64,000 nt of DNA from Unio delphinus (taxonomy: Eukaryota > Mollusca > Bivalvia > Unionida > Unionidae), in contig JAQISU010000231.1 of the NCBI GenBank assembly GCA_029339505.1, positions 1,266,001 to 1,330,000 on the forward strand, written 5' to 3'. The position numbers and the translations under genes are program-made. A model generated the notes under the pieces. It was not told where the DNA came from and did no database searches. It was given only the letters and a program-made list of their open reading frames with translations. Positions within the stretch are counted from its first letter, which is position 1, and the number at the start of each line of letters is the position of its first letter. Shown one piece after another: positions 1 through 7,357 of the stretch.

Positions 1-1
1 A

Positions 2-205
2 ATCGCAAGTGCAAGTCTTAGCAAACAGTTAGGAACACCTTGGCTGACTCATGCGTACGATGATGCCACTCAAACGCCACACGTCTCGCCACTCGTGGAT
101 TTAAAACCCACCACTCCCGATTATTTGCGATTTCGTACCGATTTATTTCAAGACAGGTGTCAAGACGGAGGCCCTGTCGTGTACACGTCCTCGTCGTCGA
201 CATAA
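2..205 (+). CDS. C-terminal part of an unidentified Polinton-linked ORF
   Basis: This open frame enters from the window edge and runs 67 codons to a TAA. It has no start codon here, so it is probably the end of a longer gene. It contains an acidic and proline-containing stretch (DDATQTPHVSPLVDLKPTTP) and ends in a serine run followed by threonine. Its base composition and codon use match the neighbouring Polinton genes, and it lies just ahead of a TATA box and a pX-like gene. I do not recognise a family. It could be the tail of a structural protein or a chance frame. Confidence 0.35.
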   Translation: MASASLSKQLGTPWLTHAYDDATQTPHVSPLVDLKPTTPDYLRFRTDLFQDRCQDGGPVVYTSSSST

Positions 206-228
206 CAACAAACAACCACTAAAAAATC

Positions 229-236
229 TATAAAAA
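229..236 (+). promoter_or_regulatory. TATA box before first pX-like gene
   Basis: A TATAAAAA motif sits about 38 bases before an ATG at 274 and directly after the preceding ORF ends. Similar TATA motifs stand before other genes of this block (1131, 1434, 1730, 2255, 5386), which supports a promoter role. No transcript evidence. Confidence 0.5.
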
Positions 237-273
237 CCTCGGTCACTTTGACCTTGTCTCATACATCGTCAAC

Positions 274-655
274 ATGACGTTATTCAGTCTCATCTTCCCA
301 TCAAATTGCTTCGTGCCTTGTACGGTATCAGTCGCGAAAAAAATCCACAAGTACGTGCTCACGTCTTAGAAGCCAATCTCAAAGAAGTCTTCCGATAGTT
401 TACGGTGACAGCACGTCAATTACTGCAAGGCATCATTCACATTCCACATCAAACCAAACGCTTTTTTGAAAGAAACAAAGTAGCCTTGACGCAACTGGCC
501 GATCCTCGCATCGACACTCAAATCAAATAGCAAATCATTTTAAAACCTGGAGGTAGCGGTTCTCTAGGAGGTGTCATCATTCGTCAATGCTCCCAAAGAT
601 CACCCCAAGAAAGAAAAAGCCAAACGCCCCCCCCCCCAAAAAAAAAACAAAACTA
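274..655 (+). pseudogene. pX-like small virion protein, copy 1 (broken)
   Basis: From about 291 the frame reads as a small basic protein with the layout of the pX-like family found in many animal Polintons: a leading helix starting LPIKLLRALYG, a middle segment with LLQGIIHIP, a basic Gln/Lys/Arg stretch, then a glycine-rich hydrophobic patch (GGSGSLGGVII). The only nearby ATG (274) is in another frame, so there is a frameshift near 280-290. Two in-frame TAG codons interrupt it, near 388 and 528. Family members are thought to be minor core or membrane-active virion proteins, by analogy with adenovirus small core proteins. The homology call rests on motif order and on likeness to the better copy at 1792-2244. 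Confidence 0.6.
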
Positions 656-1135
656 ATGGTGCCAAGACCAAAACACAGAAAAGGAAAAGTTCACAGAAAA
701 GAGCTGTCACCCGCAAAAAAAGGTACTTCGGCCAGGACGCAACATTACCTTCGCAAACCACGACCTACAGCACCAGTGACCGCGTTTCCAGTAGCCTCAG
801 GTTCTTCCACTTCTCCGTTGCTGGTGATGCCAGTCAAATCCAATTTGACAGCTGTTCTTCCTAATTTGATGAAACATTGGAAATCTGCGTCTCCTAAAAC
901 GTCTTCTCCATCAGTGACACTCTCTTCCACATTAGCGGCAGTAGCAGCTGCTCAAAAAGTACCTGCGCAAAAAAGTTTGATACAAGAAAGATCTGGTATG
1001 TTAAAGAGTTTACTGGATTTGTCGAAACAACAACTGTCCCAATTTAGTCCGTTACAAACCCCTTCACGACGTGTGTTACCTGTCATGAAGTTGATACGAC
1101 GGAAAGATAATCAGTGGCGTCGCATTCCAGTATAA
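587..1135 (+). CDS. Lys/Pro/Ala-rich basic protein, probable virion core protein
   Basis: An uninterrupted frame of 182 codons from ATG 587 to TAA. The first 60 residues are strongly basic with Lys/Pro clusters (KITPRKKKPNAPPPKKKTK), which suggests DNA binding. The middle is Ser/Pro/Ala-rich, including an alanine run (LAAVAAAQ). The C-terminus is basic again (MKLIRRKDNQWRRIPV). It overlaps the end of the preceding broken pX-like frame. A C run followed by an A run at about 627-647 is a slippage hazard inside the gene. It is one of the few undamaged frames in the block. A packaging or core protein role is inferred from composition and neighbourhood; I recognise no specific family. Confidence 0.5.
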   Translation: MLPKITPRKKKPNAPPPKKKTKLMVPRPKHRKGKVHRKELSPAKKGTSARTQHYLRKPRPTAPVTAFPVASGSSTSPLLVMPVKSNLTAVLPNLMKHWKSASPKTSSPSVTLSSTLAAVAAAQKVPAQKSLIQERSGMLKSLLDLSKQQLSQFSPLQTPSRRVLPVMKLIRRKDNQWRRIPV

Positions 1136-1139
1136 AAAA
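1131..1139 (+). promoter_or_regulatory. TATA box overlapping the end of the basic-protein gene
   Basis: TATAAAAAA overlaps the TAA stop of the gene ending at 1135 and lies about 65 bases before the next ATG at 1199. This compact overlap of stop and promoter fits a virus-like gene layout. Confidence 0.45.
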
Positions 1140-1198
1140 ACGACTTGAGCACAACGACGTGAATCAGCATTTTCTGTGCCACTTCTGAACATTCTATA

Positions 1199-1420
1199 AT
1201 GTCTCCTCAAAAACGTACACACCACCACCCTCGTGGTTCTGCTGTCCCAAAAGGAAAAGGAAAAAGGTAATCTCGTCATCCAACAAAATGCTTAAAAACC
1301 AAACATCGACGTCATCCCCTAAAAAGACGCAATTGTTTAAAGCAACAGATGAGTCAACAAAAAGGAGGTTACTTTGGTGATTTTGGGAAACACGCCGTTA
1401 CCTTTTTGTCGAAGCGCTAG
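1199..1420 (+). pseudogene. Short basic pX-like relic, copy 2
   Basis: The frame starts at ATG 1199 with a His/Arg/Lys-rich leader (SPQKRTHHHPRG), meets a TAA at about 1268-1270, and continues to a TAG at 1420. After the first stop it reads KCLKTKHRR and then QQKGGYFGDFG, matching in order the 'QKKCLAKHRH ... LVQRRGLF' region of the copy at 1792-2244. It is therefore probably a shortened paralog lacking the N-terminal helix and the hydrophobic end. The alternative is an unrelated protamine-like peptide. Confidence 0.45.
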
Positions 1421-1433
1421 TTCCAAAAAAAGT

Positions 1434-1734
1434 AGATAAAAGAGGGTATGTACCAAGTCTTTGACGTAAGTGTTATTGTGAAAGGAACTAGCAAGGTTGA
1501 CACCTCTTAGAAAACATTCTTATTTACCCCCCAAAGGATAGAAAAGTAAAGGACTACGTCCTCCATTAGCCAAACATCGACACGTTCTTCGTCAAAAGGT
1601 CCAAAAAAAAAATACCCGTCCGTCAAAAGAAAAAGATGTTGGTGCAACGCGGAGGATATTTATCTCCTTATTCTTTAAATAAAAACGAACTGATGCCAGT
1701 TATGAAAGAAGTGTTGGCCCGACAAAAAATATAA
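1434..1734 (+). pseudogene. Internally deleted pX-like duplicate, copy 3
   Basis: This segment is a DNA-level duplicate of the following gene. The leader at 1434-1560 (TATA-like AGATAAAAGAGGG, then '...TTTGACGTAAGTG...') matches 1728-1850, and 1567-1660 matches about 2050-2145. The roughly 190-200 bases that encode the N-terminal helices of the next copy are missing between the two matching parts. The residual frame contains KIPVRQKKKMLVQRGG and ends at TAA 1732-1734 after a C-terminus unlike the other copy (LMPVMKEVLARQKI). It has no usable start and includes stops in the leader. It shows that the pX-like cluster grew by tandem duplication. Confidence 0.6.
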
Positions 1735-1739
1735 AAGGG
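1730..1739 (+). promoter_or_regulatory. TATA box of the best pX-like gene
   Basis: TATAAAAGGG lies 62 bases before ATG 1792. The same position in the duplicated upstream unit reads AGATAAAAGAGGG, so the promoter was copied with the gene and has since diverged. Confidence 0.55.
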
Positions 1740-1791
1740 TGTGTGTTCTAAATGTTTGACGTCAGTGGTATTGTTGAACGAACAAGCAAAG

Positions 1792-2244
1792 ATGTCACCT
1801 CGCAGAAAACATTCTTATTCACTCCCCAAATGAATGAAAAGGAAAGGAATACCTCCTCATGTGATTCCTCGGGAGACGTGTTCGTGTGATTCCTCGGGAG
1901 ACGTGTTGTCCGTCTTGTCCAAAGCCTCTCCACTCATGCGAAAACATATCATTAAAACGGCCTCCAAAGATGTCATCGATACCGTGTGCGAATGTTGTTT
2001 GAATGTCTTGAAAGGCACGATACCTTTGTCTCCACACCAGAAAAAATGCTTAGCCAAACATCGTCACGTTCTTCGTCAAATAGTCCAAAAGAAAATACCC
2101 ATCCATCAAAGGAAAAAGATGTTGGTGCAACGCAGAGGATTATTTCCCTTTCTTCTTCCTGTGTTGACAGGATTTGTGAAAGTCTGCATGGATATATTGC
2201 CAGGATTGGTACAAGGGATGGCACGAGGGATATCCCAAAGTTGA
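1792..2244 (+). pseudogene. pX-like small virion protein, copy 4 (nearly complete)
   Basis: From ATG 1792 the frame is interrupted once by TGA (1831-1833) and then runs open to 2244. It shows the full family layout: helix with LSVLSKASPLMRKHIIKTAS, a second helix with CECCLNVLKGTIPLSPHQKK, a basic stretch KKIPIHQRKKMLVQRRG, and a hydrophobic end LFPFLLPVLTGFV. Such a helix-basic-hydrophobic layout suggests a membrane-active or core-linked virion protein. A 25-bp direct duplication (about 1863-1912, 'TGATTCCTCGGGAGACGTGTT' core) near the N-terminus changes the frame there. An alternative ATG at 1834 avoids the TGA. The family is well represented in animal Polintons, but its biochemical role is inferred. 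Confidence 0.65.
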
Positions 2245-2254
2245 TCCTTCCAGA

Positions 2255-2265
2255 AGATAAAAGGG
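2255..2265 (+). promoter_or_regulatory. TATA-like box before the helical protein gene
   Basis: AGATAAAAGGG resembles the TATA motifs elsewhere in the block and lies 44 bases before ATG 2309. Confidence 0.35.
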
Positions 2266-2269
2266 ACCC

Positions 2270-2830
2270 ATGGAGCACCACGATCTCAGACGTAACCTTT
2301 GGAACCCCATGGAAGGACGAAAACTGACTTTGGTCCCTTACAAACGATGGATGGAATACCATCGTTGGCAAGAACAACGTACCCCCCATTTACCACCCAA
2401 TCCTGTTTTGACCGAGATGTCCCAATTGCAACACGAATTGCAATCCTTGATGTATCGCCATGATTTGTCCGAAACCGAAATATCACAAAAGTACGATCAG
2501 CTCTTGCAACGACTGCAACTCTTTCATCGAAAAGCTGTGGAACAAACAGCTCTACCCACTCTGGCCGATTTTAAGGCTCTAATGAATCGTCCGTTGCCCT
2601 CACCATCTACAGCGGACAAGACAGACGTCACCCCACCATTATCCAAAGAAGAAGAACCCCATGACATCTTTCAAGCACACACCGGAACTCCCATTCCGAG
2701 TAAGATTGCAGCTTCCTTGTTGACCCCTTCCCCCACTCTCCAACGAGAAGAACTCAAAACTTGGGTTAAAAAGATGATGGCCACTCCTCCTTCGACAGAA
2801 GTGAAAAGAAAGAAAGGAAACCATAAGTGA
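2270..2830 (+). CDS. Polinton-associated helical protein preceding the integrase
   Basis: Open frame of 186 codons. The likely start is ATG 2309 rather than 2270, because the family begins with a short 'LTLVPYKRW'-type motif and a TATA-like AGATAAAAGGGA lies at 2255-2265. The middle (LTEMSQLQHELQSLMYRHDL followed by SETEISQKYDQLLQRLQLFH) predicts a helical hairpin or coiled coil. The rest is Pro/Ser/Thr-rich with acidic patches, ending in a basic tail (VKRKKGNHK). Proteins with this 'LVPYERW ... QELQRYL' organisation recur between the pX-like gene and the integrase in animal Polintons; their function is unknown to me. The frame is undamaged here. Confidence 0.6.
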   Translation: MEHHDLRRNLWNPMEGRKLTLVPYKRWMEYHRWQEQRTPHLPPNPVLTEMSQLQHELQSLMYRHDLSETEISQKYDQLLQRLQLFHRKAVEQTALPTLADFKALMNRPLPSPSTADKTDVTPPLSKEEEPHDIFQAHTGTPIPSKIAASLLTPSPTLQREELKTWVKKMMATPPSTEVKRKKGNHK

Positions 2831-2859
2831 GAAAAGAAAAGAAGATCAAATCTATCCCA

Positions 2860-2863
2860 TTAC

Positions 2864-2894
<31 letters not shown>

Positions 2895-4115
2895 AGTAAC
2901 CTCGGCGTTTACTCTTGTGGCACATCGTACACGTAAAACCGTTTCCAAACAACCCCCATTTCATCCCACCCAAAGCAGTATCATCGAAGAGTGGGTACCT
3001 TATTAACAAAAACCATCGAGAAGGTGTTAGCCATCATTTACTACGATCCAGCTCACCCATTGCATGTTACGGAGGCGTTCAGAAATTATATCGTGCTGCT
3101 AAAACTCGTCTGAAAAAGCTCCGTTTACCTGAAGTACAACGATGGTTACAAGAACAATCTACGTACACTTTACACAAACCCATTCGACGAAAATTTCACA
3201 GAAGTCACACTCAAGTGGAAGGCATCGATCATCAATGGCAAGCCGATTTAGCTCATGTCTCTCATTTAGCCACCTACAATCGTGGCTACAAATATTTGTT
3301 TTGTGTCATTAACGTCTTTTCTAAATTTGCCTGGGTCGTACCATTGACATCCAAATCGAGCGGAGAGCTAGTTTGAGCTTTGCAACTGGTGTTGAAACAA
3401 AGTGGTCGTCACCCTCTTCGATGGCAAAGCGACAAAGGCACCGAATGTCTGAACCAAGCTTTCCAACGAGAATTAAAGAAACGTGACATTCAATTTTTTA
3501 CCACCGAAAATCCTGAAACCAAAGCCAGCATCGTGGAACGTTTTCAACGTACCTTGAAAGAACGCACGTGGAAATATTTTACGCATCAACTCACTCTCAA
3601 GTACATCGACGTCTTACCGCACTTAGTCCAATCCTACAATCAATCTTACCATAGAAGCATTGGACGAGCCCCACAAGATGTGACACCCGACAACGAAGTG
3701 ACTGTTTTTGAGCGTCTGTTTGGTACGTCCCGGACAATGGCTGTCCCCAGGAAAGGCGGAGTGTTAACCCCTGGAAATTGGGTTCGCATTGGTAAAACCA
3801 AACGCACTTTCGACAAAAGTTAGTTACCGAACTGGACCACCGAATTGTTTCGTGTTTACTGGACAAGTGCGTGACTGCCATCCTACCGTCTATAAATTGG
3901 AAGACATGAACGGAGAAGTATTAAAAGGAACGTTTTACTTGCCTGAGTTACAACGTGTCACCAAAAGAGAAGACGACGTGTACGACATTGAAAGCGTTCT
4001 CGAACGAAGATCCCGTAAAATAGGAAAACGTCGTGTCAAAGAAGTCAAAGTACGTTGGAAAGGATATCCTCCTAGTTTTGATTCTTGGATTGACGCTTAG
4101 CAAGTCATCGACTAG
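2860..4115 (+). pseudogene. Polinton chromodomain integrase (DDE, retroviral-type), broken
   Basis: The integrase would cut and join element ends into host DNA in the nucleus. An N-terminal segment with GGVQKLYRAAK and TYTLHKPIRRKF precedes the rve catalytic core. The first Asp is in HQWQADLAHVS, the second in RWQSDKGTECLN, and the Glu in ETKASIVERFQRTLKERTW, the spacing expected of the D,D-35-E fold. A C-terminal chromodomain follows at about 3972-4098 (DVYDIESVLERR ... VRWKGYPPSFDSWID). Damage: a frameshift near 3065, TGA at 3374-3376, TAG at 3821-3823, a frameshift near 3860, and TAG at 4098-4100 before the probable natural stop at 4113-4115. The N-terminal boundary is uncertain because a (CCA)n/proline-rich stretch lies at 2868-2896. 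All three catalytic residues are still readable. Confidence 0.9.
2868..2896. repeat. (CCA)n trinucleotide run
   Basis: About nine near-perfect CCA/CCT triplets lie between the helical protein gene and the recognisable integrase. In the integrase-proximal frame they would encode a proline run. Confidence 0.7.
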
Positions 4116-4132
4116 AAAAAGAAGTAATCATC

Positions 4133-4498
4133 ATGCCCTTCAATACAGCTTCAGCTACTACAGTGACTACTCCTTCACATAGTTCTTCTCTGCAAGATTT
4201 AAAAAAGCAACCCTAGTGGGTGTAGTGCGGAGAACGTGTCCCTAAAACGCAAATCGTCTTTTTCTGTCAAATCTTTGTAGTGTATTGTGTCATCGGTGCA
4301 GCCATTGCCAATTTGAGTTTGCAACAATGAGACAAACAATTGTGGACCATTTTACTCAGCAGTTGCATCGGTTATCTTCTTCCCAATCCTTCCCTGAAAT
4401 ACTCTTCCAACGGGAACAACAGTAACACTATATGGAGTCTTGCGTCCAACGTCAGTCATTCTCCCCACAGGCACCCCGCCAATCACAATCCTCTTTAA
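4133..4498 (+). pseudogene. Small two-helix membrane protein of Polintons, broken
   Basis: From ATG 4133 the frame has a Ser/Thr-rich leader, two TAG codons around 4214-4222, then CGERVPKTQIVFFCQIFVVY, a long hydrophobic stretch (VIGAAIANLSL), a TGA near 4328, and a second hydrophobic segment LWTILLSSCIGYLLPNPSLK. The order 'C-G-E-(K/R)-V-P-K, helix 1, N-L-S-L, L-W-T-x-L-L-S, helix 2, Y-L-L-P-x-P' is a conserved membrane protein that I associate with this Polinton group. It is probably virion-membrane or assembly related, but its function is not established. It lies between the integrase and the penton-like gene. Confidence 0.6.
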
Positions 4499-4548
4499 AA
4501 CACCCCTTTAAACTTGATTGACTCCTCGGACAGGAAAACGTTGGAATT

Positions 4549-5480
4549 ATGAACAACACTATTAACCAATTTTACTTAACGTTACCCAGTGACAGTTCCA
4601 TGGTGGTGTTTCCTAACAACACGTTGTGCTGTTACACGGCTAAATTACCTCAAGCCATTCATTTGGATCAAGATGCTCATTGGGAAGTGGCTTTAGTGGA
4701 AATGATACACCCGACACAAATAAAAAACATCGCCGAAAATCAAAACACTTTTACATTAGAAGTGTATGACGAGCAATTGCAACAAAACTTAGACGAACGC
4801 TTCACTGTCAGTGACCCGATGAAAACACAGGACCCCTAAACTAAACGGTCCACCTATCTGTTAACCATTCCTGAAGGTTATTAGTGGCCAACATTTAGTG
4901 AATACAATTGTAACCAGGTTTAATACTTTATTTGGTAAAGCCAGGGAGAAAGCCAAAAAAGTGTTACCTTTGAGTACCATAAAGTGGCTCGTAGACTAAT
5001 GATCAAATTTTCAGAGGATGAAATAATGGCCAATACCTTTTGTCCTGAATTGTATGATATTTTGGGTGGAGACTTCAGGTTGGACAAGAAAAAAAAATAC
5101 CAGCCATAACCAGTAACTTGGATTTTGCGAAATATTATCGATTTCCTGTAGAAATGAACCAAGGACTCAACTTGATGTTTGTGTACTCCGATGTGTTGGA
5201 TTGCAACGTCGTGGTACACATCTCTGTACCGTTACTGCGTGTCATTCCTTTCAAAGTGGATTCTGCCATGATCGCTGACGAGGAAGGTGGAAATACCTAT
5301 CATGTTCACCGCGAATTTGTACATCCTCATTATATATATATTATTTGCCTGTCAGTAAGTCGTATTTTGACAGTGTCAATATTAGTATAAAAGGAGATCT
5401 AGGACAAAATATTCCATTTACCAAAAGGAAAGTCACAGTGAAACTCCATTTTCAAAGACGATTCTCGAACAACTCAAAAT
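4549..5480 (+). pseudogene. Penton-like minor capsid protein of Polintons, broken
   Basis: The start is ATG 4549. The N-terminus (FYLTLPSDSSMVVFPNNTL, then CCYTAKLPQAIHL, then WEVALVEMIHP) is the hallmark opening of the minor capsid/penton-like protein that accompanies the Polinton major capsid gene. The centre keeps a segment ending near ELYDILGGDF; the C-terminal third reads GLNLMFVYSDVLDCNVV, SVPLLRVIPF and then PVSKSYFDSVNISIKGDLG. The gene is split by a TAA after codon 96 (4837-4839), several stops around 4850-4920 and at 5106-5108, and at least two frameshifts (near 5110 and 5335). Its own stop is lost, so the final frame runs on into the next gene. It would form the capsid vertices by single-jelly-roll pentamers, which is family knowledge. 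Confidence 0.75.
5386..5394 (+). promoter_or_regulatory. Possible TATA box inside the penton-like gene
   Basis: TATAAAAGG lies within the 3' end of the penton-like gene, 97 bases before ATG 5483 of the small virion protein. It matches the TATAAAAGGG at 1730. It also lies in coding sequence, so chance is possible. Confidence 0.4.
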
Positions 5481-5482
5481 TG

Positions 5483-5728
5483 ATGTATCCTGTGTACCGA
5501 CGAGTCGCTCGACAACGAGGCCATGGTTTAGGAGATATGTTTAAATCAGCCTTTCGTTCCGAGGTCCCTGTTTTGAAACCGATGGTGACGCGAGTATTGC
5601 ACGCCTTAAAAGATGCCGCATTGACTCACGGCAAAGAATTTCTTCAAAATGTTCTCATTGATAAACAAAAGCCCAACGAAGCTTTCTTGAGAGCAGGCAA
5701 AAATGTCTTGCTTCAAATGGGTAAATAA
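5483..5728 (+). CDS. Small 'RGHGLG' virion protein
   Basis: An 81-codon frame from ATG 5483 starts MYPVYRRVARQRGHGLGDMF, a pattern that recurs between the penton-like and major capsid genes of animal Polintons. After the basic, glycine-containing head come amphipathic helices (VLKPMVTRVLHALKDAALTH). In current DNA the frame is open upstream to 5345, fusing it to the end of the penton-like protein. After the TAA (5726-5728) the same frame continues open (GRRESPINVMNVTESDIPDF) to a TAA at 5828-5830, so the TAA may itself be a lesion. The head and amphipathic build suggest a cement, lytic or core role like adenoviral minor proteins; this is inference. Confidence 0.6.
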   Translation: MYPVYRRVARQRGHGLGDMFKSAFRSEVPVLKPMVTRVLHALKDAALTHGKEFLQNVLIDKQKPNEAFLRAGKNVLLQMGK

Positions 5729-5934
5729 ATTTTGGGTCGACGAGAAAGCCCTATAAATGTCATGAACGTTACCGAGTCTGACATTCCTGATTTCTTGAGG
5801 ACACCGCAAGGACAAGGTACCATTCCATAAGTCTCCATATCTCTAAAGTTAGAAAGACGAAGAAAAAAAGAACCGTTCGAGACTTAGACAATTTTTTATT
5901 GTTAAAAGAAAATCATAGAAACTGAGAAAAAAAA

Positions 5935-7248
5935 ATGATGCACCAAGTATCTTGTGCCTGTTTCAAGTCGGAACTGGATCTCTTTGCCATTCTACCCACG
6001 CTGATGACCATGCAAGAAGCCCATTAGGTCGAATTTCATCCCGTCTCCTCTTTGGCGGATTCAGCTCCCATCGAGTTTGAAATCAAAGGACAACCCGAAG
6101 ATTACATTGACCTCAACAACAGTTACTTGTATTTGAAAGTGAAAGTAACCAAAACGGATGGTTCCGCGCTGGTTGCCGAAACCCAAGTAGCTCCTGTCAA
6201 CAATTTCATGCATTCCTTGTTCAGCGATGTTGATTTGTACATGAATAACAAACTGGTCAGCAGTAACATGGATGCTTACCCTTACCGAGCGTACCTCAAA
6301 AATCTCTTGACGTACGGAAAAGAAGCCAAGAACACTCATTTAGATTCTTGCGTGGTATAGAAACCTGACACAGGAGATAAGTTTAACGACACAGCCGTGA
6401 CCGCAGATGACGATCTTCACAATGAGGGTTTATTCGACCGTCGAAAGAAAATTCTGCAAGGACGTAGTTTTGAACTGTTCGATCGTTTGCATTTGGACAT
6501 GTGGTTTCAAATGAAATATTTGCTGAACGGTGTGGATATTCGCTTGAGACTGAATCGTAGCAGTACTGCTTTCCATTTGATGGCTCATGCCAACGAATAC
6601 AAAACCATTATCCAAGAATCCAGGTTATACGTGCGTCGCGTGAAAGTGTTACCTAAAGTGGGAAATGATACCAGTCACATTTTGAGCAGAAAGACAGCCA
6701 AGTATCCGATACAACGCGTTGAAGTAAAAACTTTCACCATTGCAGCTGGACTCCGATCTAATATCGAAGATCATCTGTTCCAAGGACAGTTACCTAAACG
6801 GATATTCATTGGTATCGTCAGCAATGCGGCCCTCAACGATGCCCACGATCAATATCCTGTCCAGTTTAAGCACTGCGGAGTATCCAAAATCGAAGTCAGT
6901 CGCGATGGCAAAACTTTGTGTACCCGACCTTTCGAACCCACCTTTGCCCAGAAGAATTACTTGAGGTCGTACTTGTCGCTGTACGAAGCCACAGGCCAGT
7001 TAAGAACCAACACAAGTCACGGCATTTCCTACGACGATTATGCAGAAGGTTACACTGTGTGGGCTTTTGATTTCACTCCAGACCAAGGCAGCGACGAGGG
7101 ACAATTCCACCTTATAAAATCTGGAAAACTGCGTGTGGAACTTCAGTTTGGAGGCGCTTTTACAGAAACGGTGAATATCATTCTGTTTGCCAAATTTGAT
7201 AATACCATAGAAATCAACAGTTTGAGAGAAGTCATTCTAGACTATTAG
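5935..7248 (+). pseudogene. Polinton major capsid protein (double jelly-roll type), two nonsense codons
   Basis: The frame runs 437 codons from ATG 5935 (a second ATG at 5938 also fits) without any frameshift, which is a normal length for this family, long annotated in animals as 'F54H12.2-like'. Only two TAG codons interrupt it, at 6025-6027 and 6358-6360. Diagnostic segments: APIEFEIKGQPEDYIDLNNS, NNFMHSLFSDVDLYMNNKLV and AYPYRAYLKNLLTYG in jelly roll 1; FHLMAHANEYKTIIQESRLY and RSNIEDHLFQGQLPKRIFIG in the second half; and a closing segment VNIILFAKFDNTIEI. It would form the hexon-like trimers of the capsid shell. It follows the small virion protein and precedes the protease, the usual Polinton neighbourhood. 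It is the best-preserved large gene of the window. Confidence 0.88.
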
Positions 7249-7357
7249 ACACTATGGAAAACTCTTGTCCCTCTTTGAATAGTGGAGAATCCATGAAAAT
7301 GGAGTGGGAGGTTACAGAGAAAGCAGACCCCAAGACCCAAGAGAAGAAGTAGTGATC
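7249..7357. other. Spacer between major capsid and protease genes
   Basis: About 110 bases with short stop-closed frames. No TATA box recognised. Confidence 0.4.
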
